A stretch of DNA of 64,000 nt from Agriotes lineatus. Lineage: Eukaryota > Arthropoda > Insecta > Coleoptera > Elateridae. Below, one piece after another: positions 46,407 through 58,639 of the stretch (within the stretch, counting starts at the first letter, position 1; each line of letters opens with the position of its first letter). The stretch covers positions 80,863,061 to 80,927,060 of the forward strand of contig OW679203.1 of assembly GCA_940337035.1 (NCBI GenBank), read 5' to 3'. Under the pieces are notes generated by a model. It worked only from the letters and a program-made list of their open reading frames with translations, was not told where the DNA came from and made no database searches. The translations under genes and the position numbers were made by a program.

Positions 46407-47919
46407 GTACAAAAATAAAGTAAGTTCCCAGAAACTACCTCAGGCTAGTGTAATCGACTCGGTGGCAGCCAACAAGCAATACAATCCTCTACCACATTTC
46501 TACTGAAATGAATTTTATACGTAAACACGTATAATATGTCTCTACCGATTCAACTTTTATAGAAAAACACCTGTATTTTCACATTTTCACCTGCAACAGT
46601 TTCTCATAACTTAGAGCTGCGGTTTTTAAATTTTTAACATTTTGCATAAAAATGGAAATGCCAATGCAAATTCTTGATTTGATATGCTTCTTTATGTAGT
46701 AATACTTTTATTTATCTCTCTTCCTTGCAAAAAGCATCCCATCGTTCTGCACCGCTGACACATTATTAAACTTTTTATTTGATTCGTTATGCTACCCAAT
46801 TACATATATAAATAATTTCATTTCAAAACGGCATGCACGATAAAGTATTGCAATTTTATTGTATGCTCAAAGAAGGACAACCAGGAAAAATACCAAATGT
46901 TGGACAAATAGCTACTAAGTAAAGTAGCTTAAGCATGTTTTTTGTAAATATGTGCAAAAGAGCGGGGTATGCACATTATACAGATGCTACAACCACATTG
47001 CGCGTAAGTTTCCACTTTTATTGGCATATTTGGTCAGTTCAAACGAGGGTAGTAACCTTGCTCTGACGTAACAGTTTTTTTATCTAAAGCTGACCTTCTG
47101 TGCTATTTCGGCCATTCTAATTTTAGATTACTGTTTTACTATCTACTTCCTTAAGCTGCTTAGGTTGCTCTTGTAGAAATATTTCAGCAAAATAACGTAG
47201 CACAAAAGTCACGCTGTGTTGCAGAAGATGCCAGCAAGCGCATCAAACCTGTTCAGATTAAGTGCCTCTTTGCCTTGGGCAATCGCCACGCAATGCTTTT
47301 TTGTTCATTTTGCGTCCCGAATGCGGCTGTAGATTTGGAATATTTTGATGCTGGTTAAGTTTTCACAATGTATAATTCCACTCTTAGAAAGAAATGCATT
47401 TCCAACGATGCTAAATAATACAGCATTCGTTGAAAACTACAAAGCTACACAAGAACACCCAAGCCCGCATAGTAAAAAAGATAAACAAATTAATTGTCGA
47501 CAACAGTCAAGAGAAAAACAATTTCAAATACAAGCAAAAAGTCTAATTACTATGGTACAAACAGTATTAGTAAACAAATTAGATGATATGTGCGCGAGTA
47601 CTTATTGTAATAACGGATAATTTATGCCGTGACATGCGAAATTGGAATTGAGTGACGAGAGCGGTTAAAAACCCAAATCTGTAATACACTCAATGCCAGA
47701 CAGTTAATGAATTTATTAATCACTTCGCTTCGAAATTACGAGTTCTTTATGTCTGGGTATTTGCAAAAAAATCAAATATTTGCTAGGCGTGAAATGAATA
47801 TGTTAATAGAAGCCGAATTGAATAACGATGAATATCATTACATACATCAACAGGTGGTTATAGGTAATGCTAATCAATACACATAACACCGAGTTGCTTG
47901 AAGTACATTTTTAGAAGCT

Positions 47920-48230
47920 TTTAGTATATGTTCTCGTCTTCTTCAAGCCTCGTTGAAAGTTGTTGAGAATTATGGCCAAATCTTCTCAAGCTTTTGGTTG
48001 TTCTTCTTCCTCGATCTCTGTGTCCTTCCATTCTATCTTTTATAATTTCCTGTAAAAGGGTGTATCTATGGCCACAGTAAACTTTTATGAGATATGTTTA
48101 GCCATTCTTCTCAATACTTAGGTGACGTGTTCAGTCCAAGATATTTGGATTACCCATAAATGAAACTATGTTTGCGCCCATGTATCGACGTCATACACCA
48201 ACACTGAGCCTCATTTTCCCGTCACATCCT
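47920..48230 (-). mobile_element. LINE ORF2 C-terminal fragment
   Basis: The minus strand reads VYDVDTWAQT, then QISWTEHVT, a stop, VLRRMAKHIS and, after a frame change, GHRYTLLQEIIKDRMEGHRD with RGRRRTTKSLRRFGHNSQQL. These fit, in order, the YG-E-WT, RISWT-HVTNEEVLRRM and Y-LLQ-IIEGK-EG-R--GRRR-SWLRNLR-WFG blocks of the same LINE family as 42920-43770. At the end W has become K and the frame runs to about 47930. The opposite strand has no better reading. Confidence 0.75.
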
Positions 48231-48408
48231 ATTCTTCCATAGATTTGTATAATCAGTCAACTATTTTCAAATAGGTAATATAAATACTTGTGTCTGTACT
48301 GGAAGGAATACCATGAACTACTCGTACACTTTAGTTTTTATAACTTTGACAAATAGCAATTAAATTCTTTGAGCACTTATCTTCTTCGTACGATTTCGTG
48401 AATATAGA

Positions 48409-48543
48409 TGCCCCAATTTCGCATGGTCCTTGAGAAAAGTACTTGTCCAACGGCAAAAATTATAACCTAATTTAAAAGTATTAAGTATAGTAAATATTAC
48501 CTACTGGGAATAATTTTCTCAAGGACCATGAGAAATTGGGACA
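48409..48543. mobile_element. Small MITE, ~135 bp
   Basis: The arms TGCCCCAATTTCGCATGGTC and CTTGAGAAAA on the left face TTTTCTCAAGGACCATGAG and AAATTGGGACA on the right, about 35 bp each with few mismatches. The middle is a 65-bp AT-rich stretch. The superfamily is not evident; no clear target-site duplication. Confidence 0.8.
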
Positions 48544-49469
48544 GCTCTACATTTGTTATACAGTACATCATTTCCAGTTATTTCGTTGTAAGAGTTCTGT
48601 TTTTCTGTAGAACTCAATAGGCTAATCTTCTTCTCCTTTCTTTTAAGATAGGTCGAGAGCCTGTCACTATCACAATATTAAACCCGGGCAGGTGACTATC
48701 CTTCCCCGTTGATAACGAAGAATTCCATTTGACAGGGGTCACAACCACCACGATATTGGGATATATCAGGCTTGAACTCACTATCGGGATATTGGAAGCA
48801 CAAAGCCGACAACACTCTCTTCCCTGATCTTCGTGCGGCTAAATTATCTCCACCCTCACTCGTATCAATAAATAAGGCTTTCTTACCTCAGACTATTTCC
48901 AGAATTACAGCATATTTCCTTTCTTCATCATCATCTCTATAGTGTCCCAAAATATTTCCATAAGGGAAATTGTTAGTTTCATCTAAGTATCCCTGTACGT
49001 ATAAGCTTTTCAAAACAAAATTTCTTAGGGAATTTTTTTTTTCAACTGGTAATCGATGCTACTCGTCTTCTGTAACTTAACGTATTTTCGAAATCTGTAA
49101 CCTCAATTGTCTTACATGTTTCTTAGATAATTCCGTCTGCAGCATTCAATGACTGGGTAGCCGGTTCGACATCATTGCCGGTTCCAAATCCGGTCAAAGA
49201 AAGATGGTTCACAGAACGGGCTAGCATCCTACACTATATAACAGTTAATTAAAGCTCACAAATTACTCGCAGTATCCTCCTAACAGAGATGGACTACTAG
49301 GCAAGGAAACAGGAGATGAAGACGGAACGTATATTATGAATCGGAATGTGTAACTCTAATTCATAGCACAAAAAGGATGAAACTAATATTACGGAAATGA
49401 CGAAAAGAAAGAAAAATGAGCACAAATTGTATATAACTTCATACTAATATACAATGGGAAGGGGAAAGA
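48544..49469. other. Unassigned sequence
   Basis: No gene recognised. Near 49157-49193 the sequence AGCCGGTTCGACATCATTGC and CCGGTTCCAAATCCGG recalls a pol III B box, but it has one base too many and there is no A box. Confidence 0.45.
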
Positions 49470-49890
49470 TAAATTTGTATCAACAACAAATAAATACAAC
49501 ATGGAGATGTTAGTTAACAAGACGAAGTTTCTAGCTGTAGCTAAGAAATAAATGAGGTTCATATTGGAAATAGAAGGAAAAATAATGAACTTTCAGTACA
49601 TAGAGGTTGATATCTTGAGGGGTCGCCATACATACAGAGAAGTCAGACAACACATCATGAAAGCAGCACAAATATCAGGGTATCTTTGGGATGTAACCTA
49701 GAGGAATAAATATCCGAGCATAGAAAGCAACCAACTATAACAGGAAAAATAAGAAGAGACGGATTTCGAAGTTAAGAAATAAGAAACAAGTGGGAAATTC
49801 CTTAAGGAGATGAGCAGATACTTAGATATAGTCATCCAATAAAGAGTGAAGAAAAACAGGTCACAGGTCATATCAAAGAAAAAAAGAACT
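49470..49890 (+). mobile_element. LINE ORF2 C-terminal half
   Basis: From 49492 one frame with two stops reads KYNMEMLVNKTKFLAVAKK, MRFILEIEGKIMNFQYIEVD, REVRQHIMKAAQISGYLWDV and RNKYPSIES. This fits a well-known arthropod LINE pattern in the region after the catalytic box: Y-MEIS-DKTK-LVISKEPIR, LEIEGK-IEQV-EFNYLGV, EVR-Q--KAARISGYLRDI-W-NKYM--ESK-RIYK. YLGV has become YIEV. Downstream, RDGFRS, IRNKWEIP and related traces continue to about 49890 (compare RDRIRNEDIR-QC-V). No full-length enzyme is possible. Confidence 0.78.
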
Positions 49891-50439
49891 TATTTTGTTA
49901 CTCTTTTTTATTTAGCTGCATAGAAAATACACCCTTTCCATCTCTTTAGACAAAGACATTGGCACTGCTCGTCTTGAGACTCAGCAACATTCAAGTTTTT
50001 TTATGTATGAATTAATGAATGAATAAACTCATCATTTAATGCAAAATCGTGTTGTCGCAATTTTGCTGTCATTTACCAAGTATAGGACGACTGCGCTGGA
50101 TGAAAATTACTGCCATTAGTACCTAATATAGCGATTTTCCTACTGTTGTTGCTTATTTTCCCATATTCACAAGATTACAAATGGCATTGTCGTCTTCCTT
50201 CTTCTGTACCCTATCTTTGTATCCTTTCCAAGTATGGATATCGGCCTCTTCTGGTTGCTTCCTAATGTGCTACATCAAACCAATGTGTCTGTTGAGATCG
50301 TCGCTACATCGTATTTGTCGTCTGACTCGAAGTCTTTGCCCTTTGTGTGGACTCTATTTTCCAACATCTTTGTTCCAGCATTGGTCCTCTTAGATTTATC
50401 TGTTTGTTCAATAGTATAATTATCCTAAATTTCGCTTTT
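49891..50439. other. Unassigned sequence
   Basis: No gene or repeat recognised. Two overlapping plus-strand open frames (50181-50393, 50234-50419) and an open stretch on the minus strand (about 50430-50260) have no motif I know; the latter could be a continuation of the neighbouring LINE but does not match one. Confidence 0.4.
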
Positions 50440-51630
50440 AACCCACTCTTCTCTTTTACTGTATTTGAGTGATATGCCCTACTTGATTTTCCATAGCAGG
50501 GTATCAGCCTCGTAAAAATTAAAGTGGCAAGATAATACTATTGAATAAAGTTGCAAAGCGTACACTGAAAACAATAATGGCCTTAAGATTGACTCCTGTG
50601 GAATCCCTTTGACTATATTTTTATAAAATGATAGATTATTGTTAGAATATTTTACACACCGACAACGGCCGGTTAAATAATTTTAGCTCAACAGACTTTG
50701 TTAGCATTCAGATATAATGCATAATAGCTAAAAGTAAACTGTGATATAGCCTTCGAATAATCTAACAGTATTAAACATGTTAGTTTGCTTTGATCTTGGG
50801 AATAAATTATGACATCTGTATCGTGGAGAAGACTGTGGCTAGAACGAAACTCAGGCTGCACTGGTGGGATAACATTAAGTTTATTTGAATGAATTCGTAA
50901 TTGTTCTTCGAGGAGACTTGAGTGTGACGGTAGAAGACATTTGAGTATAGGAACCCATCCCCGGAAACGTCTCCCTGGGGCACTGGGACTCTATTACACG
51001 TTAAGACAGTTTAAAACATTTGAATTGCTGTCTTTTGTACATAATATCACCACAACAATTGTACAAAATGTCGCCCTCCAACTGCAATACATCGGTTTGC
51101 ACGTCACACATGATTTCGAAGGACTCGACTGAAAATTGAAACCCATTTTGTTTTTAAACCCCCTTAACGTGTCCCAGTGCCCCAGGGAAACATTTCCGGA
51201 CATGGGTTCCTATACTCAAATGTCTTCTACCGTCGCACTAAATACCCCCTAGTAGTTTGATCATATAGTTCTGAAACACCCTGTATATGATAGTAAATAA
51301 GATATGCATAAGTGAATTGTGACTATGCCAATCCCATCAGCACCAACTGCTTTACTCTGAATTGAAAATGTTACTTTGAAAACCACACCTTTATCTACTG
51401 GTCTAAAGACGAAAGGCGCGTCAGTTGACTGGAAAACATTTGATTTATAAAAATGTATTGGCTTATCATCTACTGGTAGCTGAAATTCAGAGTGCAGAAA
51501 AAAAATATTAATATGTTCAGGATTTAAAAGATCAGGAAATTACTTTTTTTCGAAATAAGTGATATTTATTTTCGTCATTTCTGACCACAATGTTTTTGAT
51601 TGTATGCTTTTGAATTTGTTATCTTAGCTA
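50440..51630 (-). mobile_element. Jockey-like LINE, reverse transcriptase region, split by a MITE
   Basis: On the minus strand, from about 51615 downwards, one frame with a single stop reads SIQSKTLWSEMTKIN, LLNPEHINIFFL, APFVFRPVDKGVVFKV and QSKAVGADGIG (the conserved SKA-G-DGI block). A MITE (51285-50921) follows. The frame then resumes: LEEQLRIHSNKLNVIPPVQP, EFRSSHSLLHD, SKLTCLILLDYSKA (block with the catalytic Asp), then FNRPLSVCKIF, and KGIPQESILRPLLFSVYALQ (canonical GVPQGSILGPLLFS-Y) near 50605-50545. The YADD box appears as YEADTLLW near 50500. Roughly 50 residues expected between the two halves are missing at the MITE. Best preserved LINE trace in the window, but not functional. Confidence 0.85.
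50921..51285. mobile_element. MITE inserted in the Jockey-like LINE
   Basis: Arms of about 75 bp: GTGACGGTAGAAGACATTTG with AGTATAGGAACCCAT and CTGGGGCACTGGGAC at 50924-50990 face their complement at 51172-51238. On the right the element goes on to AACACCCTGTA (51275-51285), a CAGGGTGTT-type terminus next to TA. The matching outer left end is missing and the LINE continues directly from about 50915, so a deletion removed the left tip and some LINE sequence. The small open frames inside (50941-51132, 50994-51203) are by-products. Confidence 0.82.
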
Positions 51631-51883
51631 TTTGACATTAATCCAGTAGCTAAGCGTTCATGCCCGAGCGAGTACATCACGTTCAAGCCAGCCAGGCTGA
51701 GACACGTGATCTAGCACGGTTATAAACACGAATACCAGCTGTGTGTTGTCTAACATTTTGTTTGTATACTAAATAATAATAAGAACTATTTCGATTATTA
51801 AAGAATTGTCTCGAATTATTTTCTTTAAAAATGCTGTGATTCGTGTTATATATTTGGCGGTACTGAAGTGTATCGTTAGTGGC
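51631..51883. other. Unassigned sequence
   Basis: No repeat or coding trace recognised. Confidence 0.45.
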
Positions 51884-51978
51884 ACTGTATATCTAAGTCA
51901 AATTCGAGGTTAGGAGTTGCCTCAGTATGTGTCAGACTGACATAAAACCCAACCGGCTAACCTGAACTTTATCATTTC
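51884..51978. mobile_element. Foldback element, AACCTAACC-core family, diverged core only
   Basis: AAGTCAAATTCGAGGTTAGG on the left and AAACCCAACCGGCTAACCTG on the right match the core of the copies at 11058-11314 and 41169-41404. The outer arms are gone or never existed here. An ACTGTATATCTAAGTC part corresponds to the CACTGTACGTCAATGTC of copy 2. Confidence 0.7.
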
Positions 51979-52004
51979 TCAAATGTTACTCTTTAACAAT
52001 TAAT

Positions 52005-53107
52005 CCAGTCAATATAGAAAAACTCCTTACAAAAGGTCGGGTAGTTTTGAATTTTTTATATATCATTTGGGTTGCTATAGTGAGTTAAAATACAAGTTTT
52101 CGAGCTCGGTGCACCACGGCGCACCGCGCCACCTCGCAAAAACAGTAAAATTTAGGCACTTGTTTTTGTTTTTACCATATATTTCAAAAACTAAATGTTT
52201 TTCAAAAAAAATCCCTTTTACCTCTTTTAAATTAGAGTAAATTTGCTACAATTTGAGCACAAGACGAGCTATATAAGTTTTATAGTTCCTCAAAATACTA
52301 TTTTTCAAAAAACAAAGATTTAAAAAATCCAAAAACATATTCAAACCCTATGAATTATGTTAAATATGTTGTAAACTACGGGGTATATGTAAAGATGTAT
52401 TAAGATCACAAGATGACCTTTTTATGTCGAAACGTTCCTGAGCTATATAAACTATAGTCACTCTTGGTAGGGTATGTAAAAAAACTTACGAATGAAAAAA
52501 TAGTAAAATGGGAGCAGATTTTATTTTTTAGTGTTAAAACCGTAGGGCACGTCCGTACAAGACCGAGTTTGTCGGATGACTCGATGACAGGCTTGGGTCA
52601 GCAGCTGAACTTGTTGGTAATGGCCCTCCCCTCCCCCCTTTTGATTGGCAAGAGAGGTTTAACAAACAATGGGCCAGTTGTGTTATTTATTTAAAGTTCT
52701 TATTTCATAAACTCTAACTGCGAGATAGGAACCATCACAAAGACAACTAAAAATGTTGCACTCCTTCACTAAGTGTAAACATCGTATTGTGTATATTATA
52801 TAGTATCAGGAACGTTTTGACATACAAAGGTAAGCTTGTGTTCAAATTGTAGCAAATTTACTCTACTTTTAAAAAGGTAAGAGTTTTTTTTTTAATAAAC
52901 GTTTAGTTTTTGAAATGTACGGCAAAAACGAAAATAAGTTCCCAAAATTTATGTTTCTTGAAGGTTGCGCACTTGCGCAGTGCGCAGAAGTGTGCCAAGG
53001 TCGAAAACTTCGTTTTAATATCACTGTGGTAACCCAAATGGTATATCAAAATTCAAAACTACCCGACCTTTTGCAAGGAATTGCCATGTTTTTGCTATAG
53101 TGATTGG
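52005..53107. mobile_element. 1.1-kb foldback element
   Basis: The left end CCAGTCAATATAGAAAAACT, TTACAAAAGGTCGGGTAG and TTTTGAATTTTTTATATATC face their complements at 53045-53107. The arms extend inwards for 400 bp or more with gaps: TTTTTACCATATATTTCAAA, AGAGTAAATTTGCTACAATT (about 52235) against AATTGTAGCAAATTTACTCT (about 52844), and GTCGAAACGTTCCTGAGCTA (about 52427) against a complement near 52805. The centre (52460-52780) is non-coding. An extra GC-rich part differs between the arms (52110-52135 and 52965-52985). Superfamily unknown. Confidence 0.85.
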
Positions 53108-56100
53108 ACTACATACATGGAGCATATGGCTTTATAACGCGCCAGGAGCAAAGGAGTCCAACAATAATAGAATATTGTTATTCAAGAAATCAGCTTTGCT
53201 CTCAACGTCCACAAATCATATATAACGTCCCACGGAAATGCCTATAAGCTGCCATTAAATCTTTAAACATTAAAGTGTTTAAAATCGCAAGTAAATTTAA
53301 AAGTTTCCTTATTATAAGGAAGAAAAAATTTTATATTGCAAAAAACCATTTTGTGGTCACTACTGTTCACGTTTGAAACCATGTGACCTTAGATGTAATG
53401 GGATTTTCTGGTTCTACAGAACGTAGGAATTTTTTCAAATCTTACTCATCACATAGGAACTATTCGGTGGTTTGTTCTGTCCTGATCCCGTTCACTAACA
53501 CGTCTGGTTGCTCATTGGTGCTTATTTTAGGTTTGGAAGGCTTTATTTTAAAGCCACGTTGTAGCGAAGCTTTGCAGAGATAGTTTATCATAGTTTGAAG
53601 CTTGTTGAATTAAGAGATGGATCAAACATTTTCCATTTACCTCCTAAGGCTAAATAAATGGTTTGGGGGACATTATTTCCTCTTGCCTCAGACATTCGCA
53701 AATTTGGATAGGGTTAGTTTTAATGTCTTAATTTAACACGAATGCCATGTTTGCACTCTTATATTTATTTATCTGGAGTCTATTGTGCAATTTACTAAAG
53801 ACTTCTTTACTGCCCAGAGTTCTATGCTGTGAAATACCTCCTCGTAAGGAACAAAAGCTGACTATTGTGGTAGGTTGTATTTACAAGCCCCTTGTATAAG
53901 AATTTATGGTTGTAACGGCCGAGTTCTTGACATTTAATAATCTCCTTCGTATTTAACCATTATTCTGCTAGGAATAAAACTAAACTGTATTCCTTACATT
54001 CTAGTAATTAGATTGAACGTTTTATGCATTTAAAACCTACAAGTGTAGGCCGTGAGTTTGTGGCCGGAAACCAGCTGATTTAGTCGTTGGGTGCGGTTAT
54101 TAAAGTTATGCCCGAGCCCAGCAGTTCATAGCCAAAAGCTGCTATTCCGGCTGCCATTTGAGCTTTAAGGAAGCCAGTCGACTTTGCCAACACAAGGAGC
54201 TGATCTCTTTGCCATCTTGCTACGAAATAAAGGCAAGTTTAGTTACTACAATTACATTTTACGAGTGAATTTACGGTCAGGAAGATTGGGAATAACCAAA
54301 GCCGTAATAAGAAATCAACTGTTATTGCAACGCATTGTGCAATAGTTTCAACTAGCATTACGCGCACAAAGGCCACATGCTCGTATTTGCTGATTCAGTG
54401 CTCCAGGACAAAGCGCTGCATCACCTTGTTGACACATCGCTTCAGCTGATTTCAAGCTATTGTTGTCAGAACCGTATTCAGTGAGTTCGAGTGCGGAATG
54501 TAAACATTGCCTGTAGATTCGGCATTAAGTTCGTGGACTGTTCCCTGCTACCATTCATAGCGCATATAGCATTTATCTATTAACATTGTGTATTATTTTT
54601 ATGGATTACCATGCATGCATGTTTACTTTACAGAGATTGTCTCTCAAAACGTTCGTTATTTAATACGTTATTTATAATAATTTTAATTTGCAGAGTGGCG
54701 AATTACCCAAAAAAGAATATGAATTATAGATTCACACAACAAAGAAGTTTCAGAAATTAGTATATATCTTTTCACGTAAACTGTTTGGTTTTCATTTCTG
54801 GTAGCATTTGCATGTATAATCATAATAGTCTTATAGGTGATCACGAGCAGGCTGGCAAGAGCAATAAAGACATTTCTCTGAGCTGCACTGAGGTAAGAGC
54901 GGGTCTTGTGCCTCTACGACTGAGTTAACTAGCATACAAAGGGTAATATAAATTGATAGTACAGTAGAGTATAGGGCCCGGGAAAAGCCGCATTGCAGTT
55001 TACGGTCCCCAACGTAAGGGCTAATATCATAAACGGCTAAACAAGTTACAGACATTTATAAACAGATTTTTAAGACAATCCTCGAAATTTGATTTCCCAG
55101 CACAATTATAAATACTGAAATTTTGCGAAAAAGGGGATAGCAGGAAGTTGGAAGTTGAAATTGGAAGTGCCAGAAGAAGAAAGAACCAAAAAACATGCCG
55201 TGGATGCAGAAATAAATTAGAGCATTTCGAATGGAATACAGGATTGAATACGTCCAAACTCTGTCTCGCGTATAGGAATTACAAAAAGTAATAATACTAG
55301 TAATGATAGGTAAACACATGAAGCTAAAATAAGACAATATGTAAACCATGATAAGAGGTTCAGTTTCACAAATGGACTGAATGTGGCTAGAAACGAAAAA
55401 ACTAATTTTTTGTGCTAAATTCTGAGTAACTGCCACTTTGCTTTTACCAATCCACGCTGACGTTGCGGGCTAGACAAACCCATTTCATTTAGTACCTTCA
55501 TTATGCAACTGTAATTTTCGTTTCTCTTTTAGCACTCCAGTAGCATCACCCTTGACAAATTTATGGTAGTGCTAGTGGTTACAGATTTGTAGATAATAGC
55601 GATAATGATATTAATATCAGCAGAAAATTGTCAAGACGCTAAAACCTCAATTAGTATCCATCGTTTTGTTGTAATGTCATTGGTGTTAATTTGGCATGGA
55701 ATCAACCATCACGGCATGCGGTTATTATCGCGGTGATTAGCTTCTCATTAACAAAACGTATTAAGACTTGGCATTTTATTGATATATTGATATATAGTGA
55801 CATAAGCGAAACTGTCGATGATACTTCCGTCAAGGCTTCTTGGCATTTTCACTACAACTGATTGAAATTTGCAATCTCGATTCATTATGTACCCTTAGCT
55901 CAGTTTCTACACGACCCGTCAATATAAATAATTACAAAAGCAAACACAGCGTCGATAACATTATCACAGAACTGTTTGGTATGCCGCTTTTCAGCAACTA
56001 AATTATTTTTATCTATATCGCCTGCTCTTGACCTATGGCTTCGACTCAGTTAAGGGCAACAGCCTATAGCCATCTGCAACATCGGTCTGTTTCCTTCGAA

Positions 56101-57142
56101 CTGCTGCGACTCCATCCATCATCTGTGAGGCAGTGCATTGCATAACGGATGCTGTACAGTGTATATACAAGCGACACCGGCTGCACAATGATCACTTTCA
56201 CTATCTCTTGGCCGGGCATCTCGAAACCACTTGAGCAAACCGCAGCAGCCTTGTCATAAATGCGGAATGTGTTCCACATACTTTAAACGCACTCTTATGT
56301 AATCTGGGTAGCGGTTAGCAGAACTAGAAAGCCACGCCGATAATTAAAAGGTTTGAGAAGCTTGTTGTTCGAAAATTGTTGGAATTCTTGCCGCGGCATT
56401 GGTAGGCCCATCTTGCGGTTCTCCCAGTCCAATTTCGCATAATTTACGTGACCTACGGTCAATTTTGAATATTCTGCTTTCACCCAATCGTCTCCATCTC
56501 AAGTACGGCAGATTGGGTGACCTCGGACCTGGAAAAGTGGCAGATTGGTAACACAGACAACGTGTTGATTTTTTAATCGTTTGAACAAAACGTACCCAAA
56601 GGTCGTTCCACCGCTGAGCTAATATTAGCTGAGGGTTCGGTGCAAGTGCGAAGTCGAAAATTAGGCAATCTTTCAAAATTGACATTAACCTAAATTGGCA
56701 TAGACATAATTCGTTTCTAAACTCGTTCGTAATTACAGCGTTGACTCGAGGTCAGTTTTAAAATTAAACATCGAAGGTGGCCATAGAGTTCGGGCCACGG
56801 AATTGGTTGAAGAAAAACGGCACGTGCAAGCATCTACATTTAGTAAAATACAGAATTCAATGTGAAATGCTTATTTCACAGCAAAACCGTTGTGTGCAAA
56901 AATTTATATTAAAATCTACTTCTATTTCTACGTTTATTTTGACGTTTAGATAATAATCGTACCTCTATCAGGAGATGGCCCTACCTTGCCCTAGTGTTTT
57001 CCTGATTGCACTAAAGCATCAACACCATGTTATTGATAGTGTTCTTGGGCAAAGCTCTGACACTAATAATGACCATTTCCTAACGTTTTCTTCTTAAAAT
57101 TGGGGTACTCGACACAGAAAAATAACAGTGTATATAAATACA
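53108..57142. other. 4 kb without recognisable features
   Basis: No gene, transposon or repeat that I can name. Open frames of 126 codons (55056-55436, minus) and 113 codons (56344-56685, minus) have products without known motifs. The parts 54050-54480 and 56030-56700 are GC-richer than the rest and are the likeliest places for unrecognised exons. Confidence 0.45.
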
Positions 57143-57375
57143 AGAAATAAAAAGCTTTGGTTCACAAAAAAGTATATACTTGATATATAGAACAAATTTT
57201 CAAACGATCAACAGTACTCAACATACAAGACATTACGAAAGGAGGCAAATAGAATAATAGAAAAGGCACATCGAGGGCAATTTATAAGGAACATGGAAAG
57301 TAATATGCATAGGAGTCAAAGATAATGGAAAATGAATATAAAATAAAACTTCCAAACGAATAAGATAAAAGAAGC
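57143..57375 (+). mobile_element. LINE ORF2 fragment upstream of the polymerase core
   Basis: From 57143 one frame reads RNKKLWFTKKYILDI, a stop, STYKTLRKEANRIIEKAHRG and NMESNMHRSQR, a stop, and WKMNIK. This matches the linker between endonuclease and polymerase in arthropod LINEs (pattern K-WW--EV---I-RKN--Y--Y---R-EA-R-IRKAKRE-WE-F---LE-DLHG-Q---W). The domain order suggests it could be the 5' remnant of the same element as 58640-59160, with about 1.3 kb between them. Confidence 0.65.
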
Positions 57376-58639
57376 AGTATTATACCTCCATTAAACAAGG
57401 GGTTGGCACAGCCCTAGCTAGCCCCGACTCTCGGTAGAAAATATGGGATAAGTAAGGACTAGGCAACGATCCTTAGGGTTTAATATAATTTTTATGAATC
57501 AACAAAATTTTGGGCGTTTGTTGTTAAACACATAACAACAAAACAAATCTAGCTATAAATCTATCACAATCTACCTTAGAATTACGGGCTTCATACCTAT
57601 ATAAAAATGCACAGGTTTTAGGGGGTTGCAACAAGCTAACACAATAAATGGCGATAGGAGCATTTAATAATCCCAAAAGTCAACAGCAACAAATAATTTA
57701 TTTACAAAAGCTAGTAAGGCTAGAATGGCTCATTACAATTGTAAGATAAAGCCTATTGCATAAAAGCATAAATTGACATATAATAAACGGGATCAATCCA
57801 TCAACAATATTGAGTCCAGAATATGGACTTGGAAATATAATAACATTCGGAGGCAATGCAAACGTCGAAAAAGTTTTTCTTTGCTGAAAGGATATGCCAA
57901 GCGCCTCAAGGACGTTCACAAAAATACGCATAAGGTACATACAAAAATTCAGCAATAAGGGAAGATGAATTACCAACAAATCAAGGGTTGCACAAAAAGA
58001 TGGATCGTTTTATCACGTACAGTTTGTTAATCGAAGGACTTCGTAGAACTATTATTTCTTAGATAAAAGCCCATTACCGATCATTTAAACAGCAAGTTGA
58101 AGTTCAATGCATGTACCTACGGAGGATTTAAGAAGCACTGTCTTGCGATCCCATGTCCCATCTGAGCTTAAGCTGGGGCGCTGTTGCTTGCAGTAAGAGC
58201 ACGAAAGCAGTAAGCACGAATGCCTTGGACTTGAAAGCAGACCAGGGCTGGAAATCGGCCTGATCGTGCATGAAGGGACGCCACTGTGCATTTGTCAATT
58301 GTCACAAAACTAAAGCTTTCAAGCATGCTGGATAAAAGAATGCCAAATCCGCGGAGGTAGCCTCTAAAATAATATCGACCGAGCCTAGCCTCCTTTGACT
58401 ACGGCTCGCTATCGAAAAGTACGACCACAACGAGAAACTGTCCGTAGGTGTCCACCCGAAGGTCGAGCGTTCCTTAAGCAAAATTTTATTCACGCAACGC
58501 CAAAAGTGCGGCGCGAGCGAAAAACATATTCGAAAACAAAATGGGGCGTTACCGAATGGAAGGAGTACTTTCCAAAGCTATTTTAAAATAGTACAAAAAG
58601 AAGAACACAAAAATAAAAGAAAGGAAGGATAAGATTATT
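57376..58639. other. Unassigned sequence
   Basis: Nothing recognised. The part 58090-58480 is GC-richer and open on the minus strand in short frames (58085-58291, 58302-58493) without a known motif. Confidence 0.45.

Larger units (their letters stand above)
45651..47919. other. Mostly unassigned sequence; GC-richer at 45750-46420
   Basis: The first 770 bp are richer in G, C and CpG and carry TATA-like boxes at 45979 and 46231. After 46420 the DNA is AT-rich. A 91-codon open frame at 47345-47620 is hydrophilic and shows no domain I know. Confidence 0.4.

Noticed and set aside
49157..49193. Possible tRNA or SINE B box (GGTTCCAAATCC)
   Set aside because: One base longer than the B box consensus and no A box upstream or tRNA fold.
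52100..52140. CpG-rich patch as a promoter
   Set aside because: It lies inside an arm of the 1.1-kb foldback and is explained by that element.
55056..55436. 126-codon open frame, minus strand
   Set aside because: Hydrophobic product without known motif, in AT-rich DNA, not supported by splice-like signals; a chance frame is likely.
56344..56685. 113-codon open frame, minus strand
   Set aside because: No domain recognised; the GC-richer composition alone makes long frames likelier. Kept only as a place to check.
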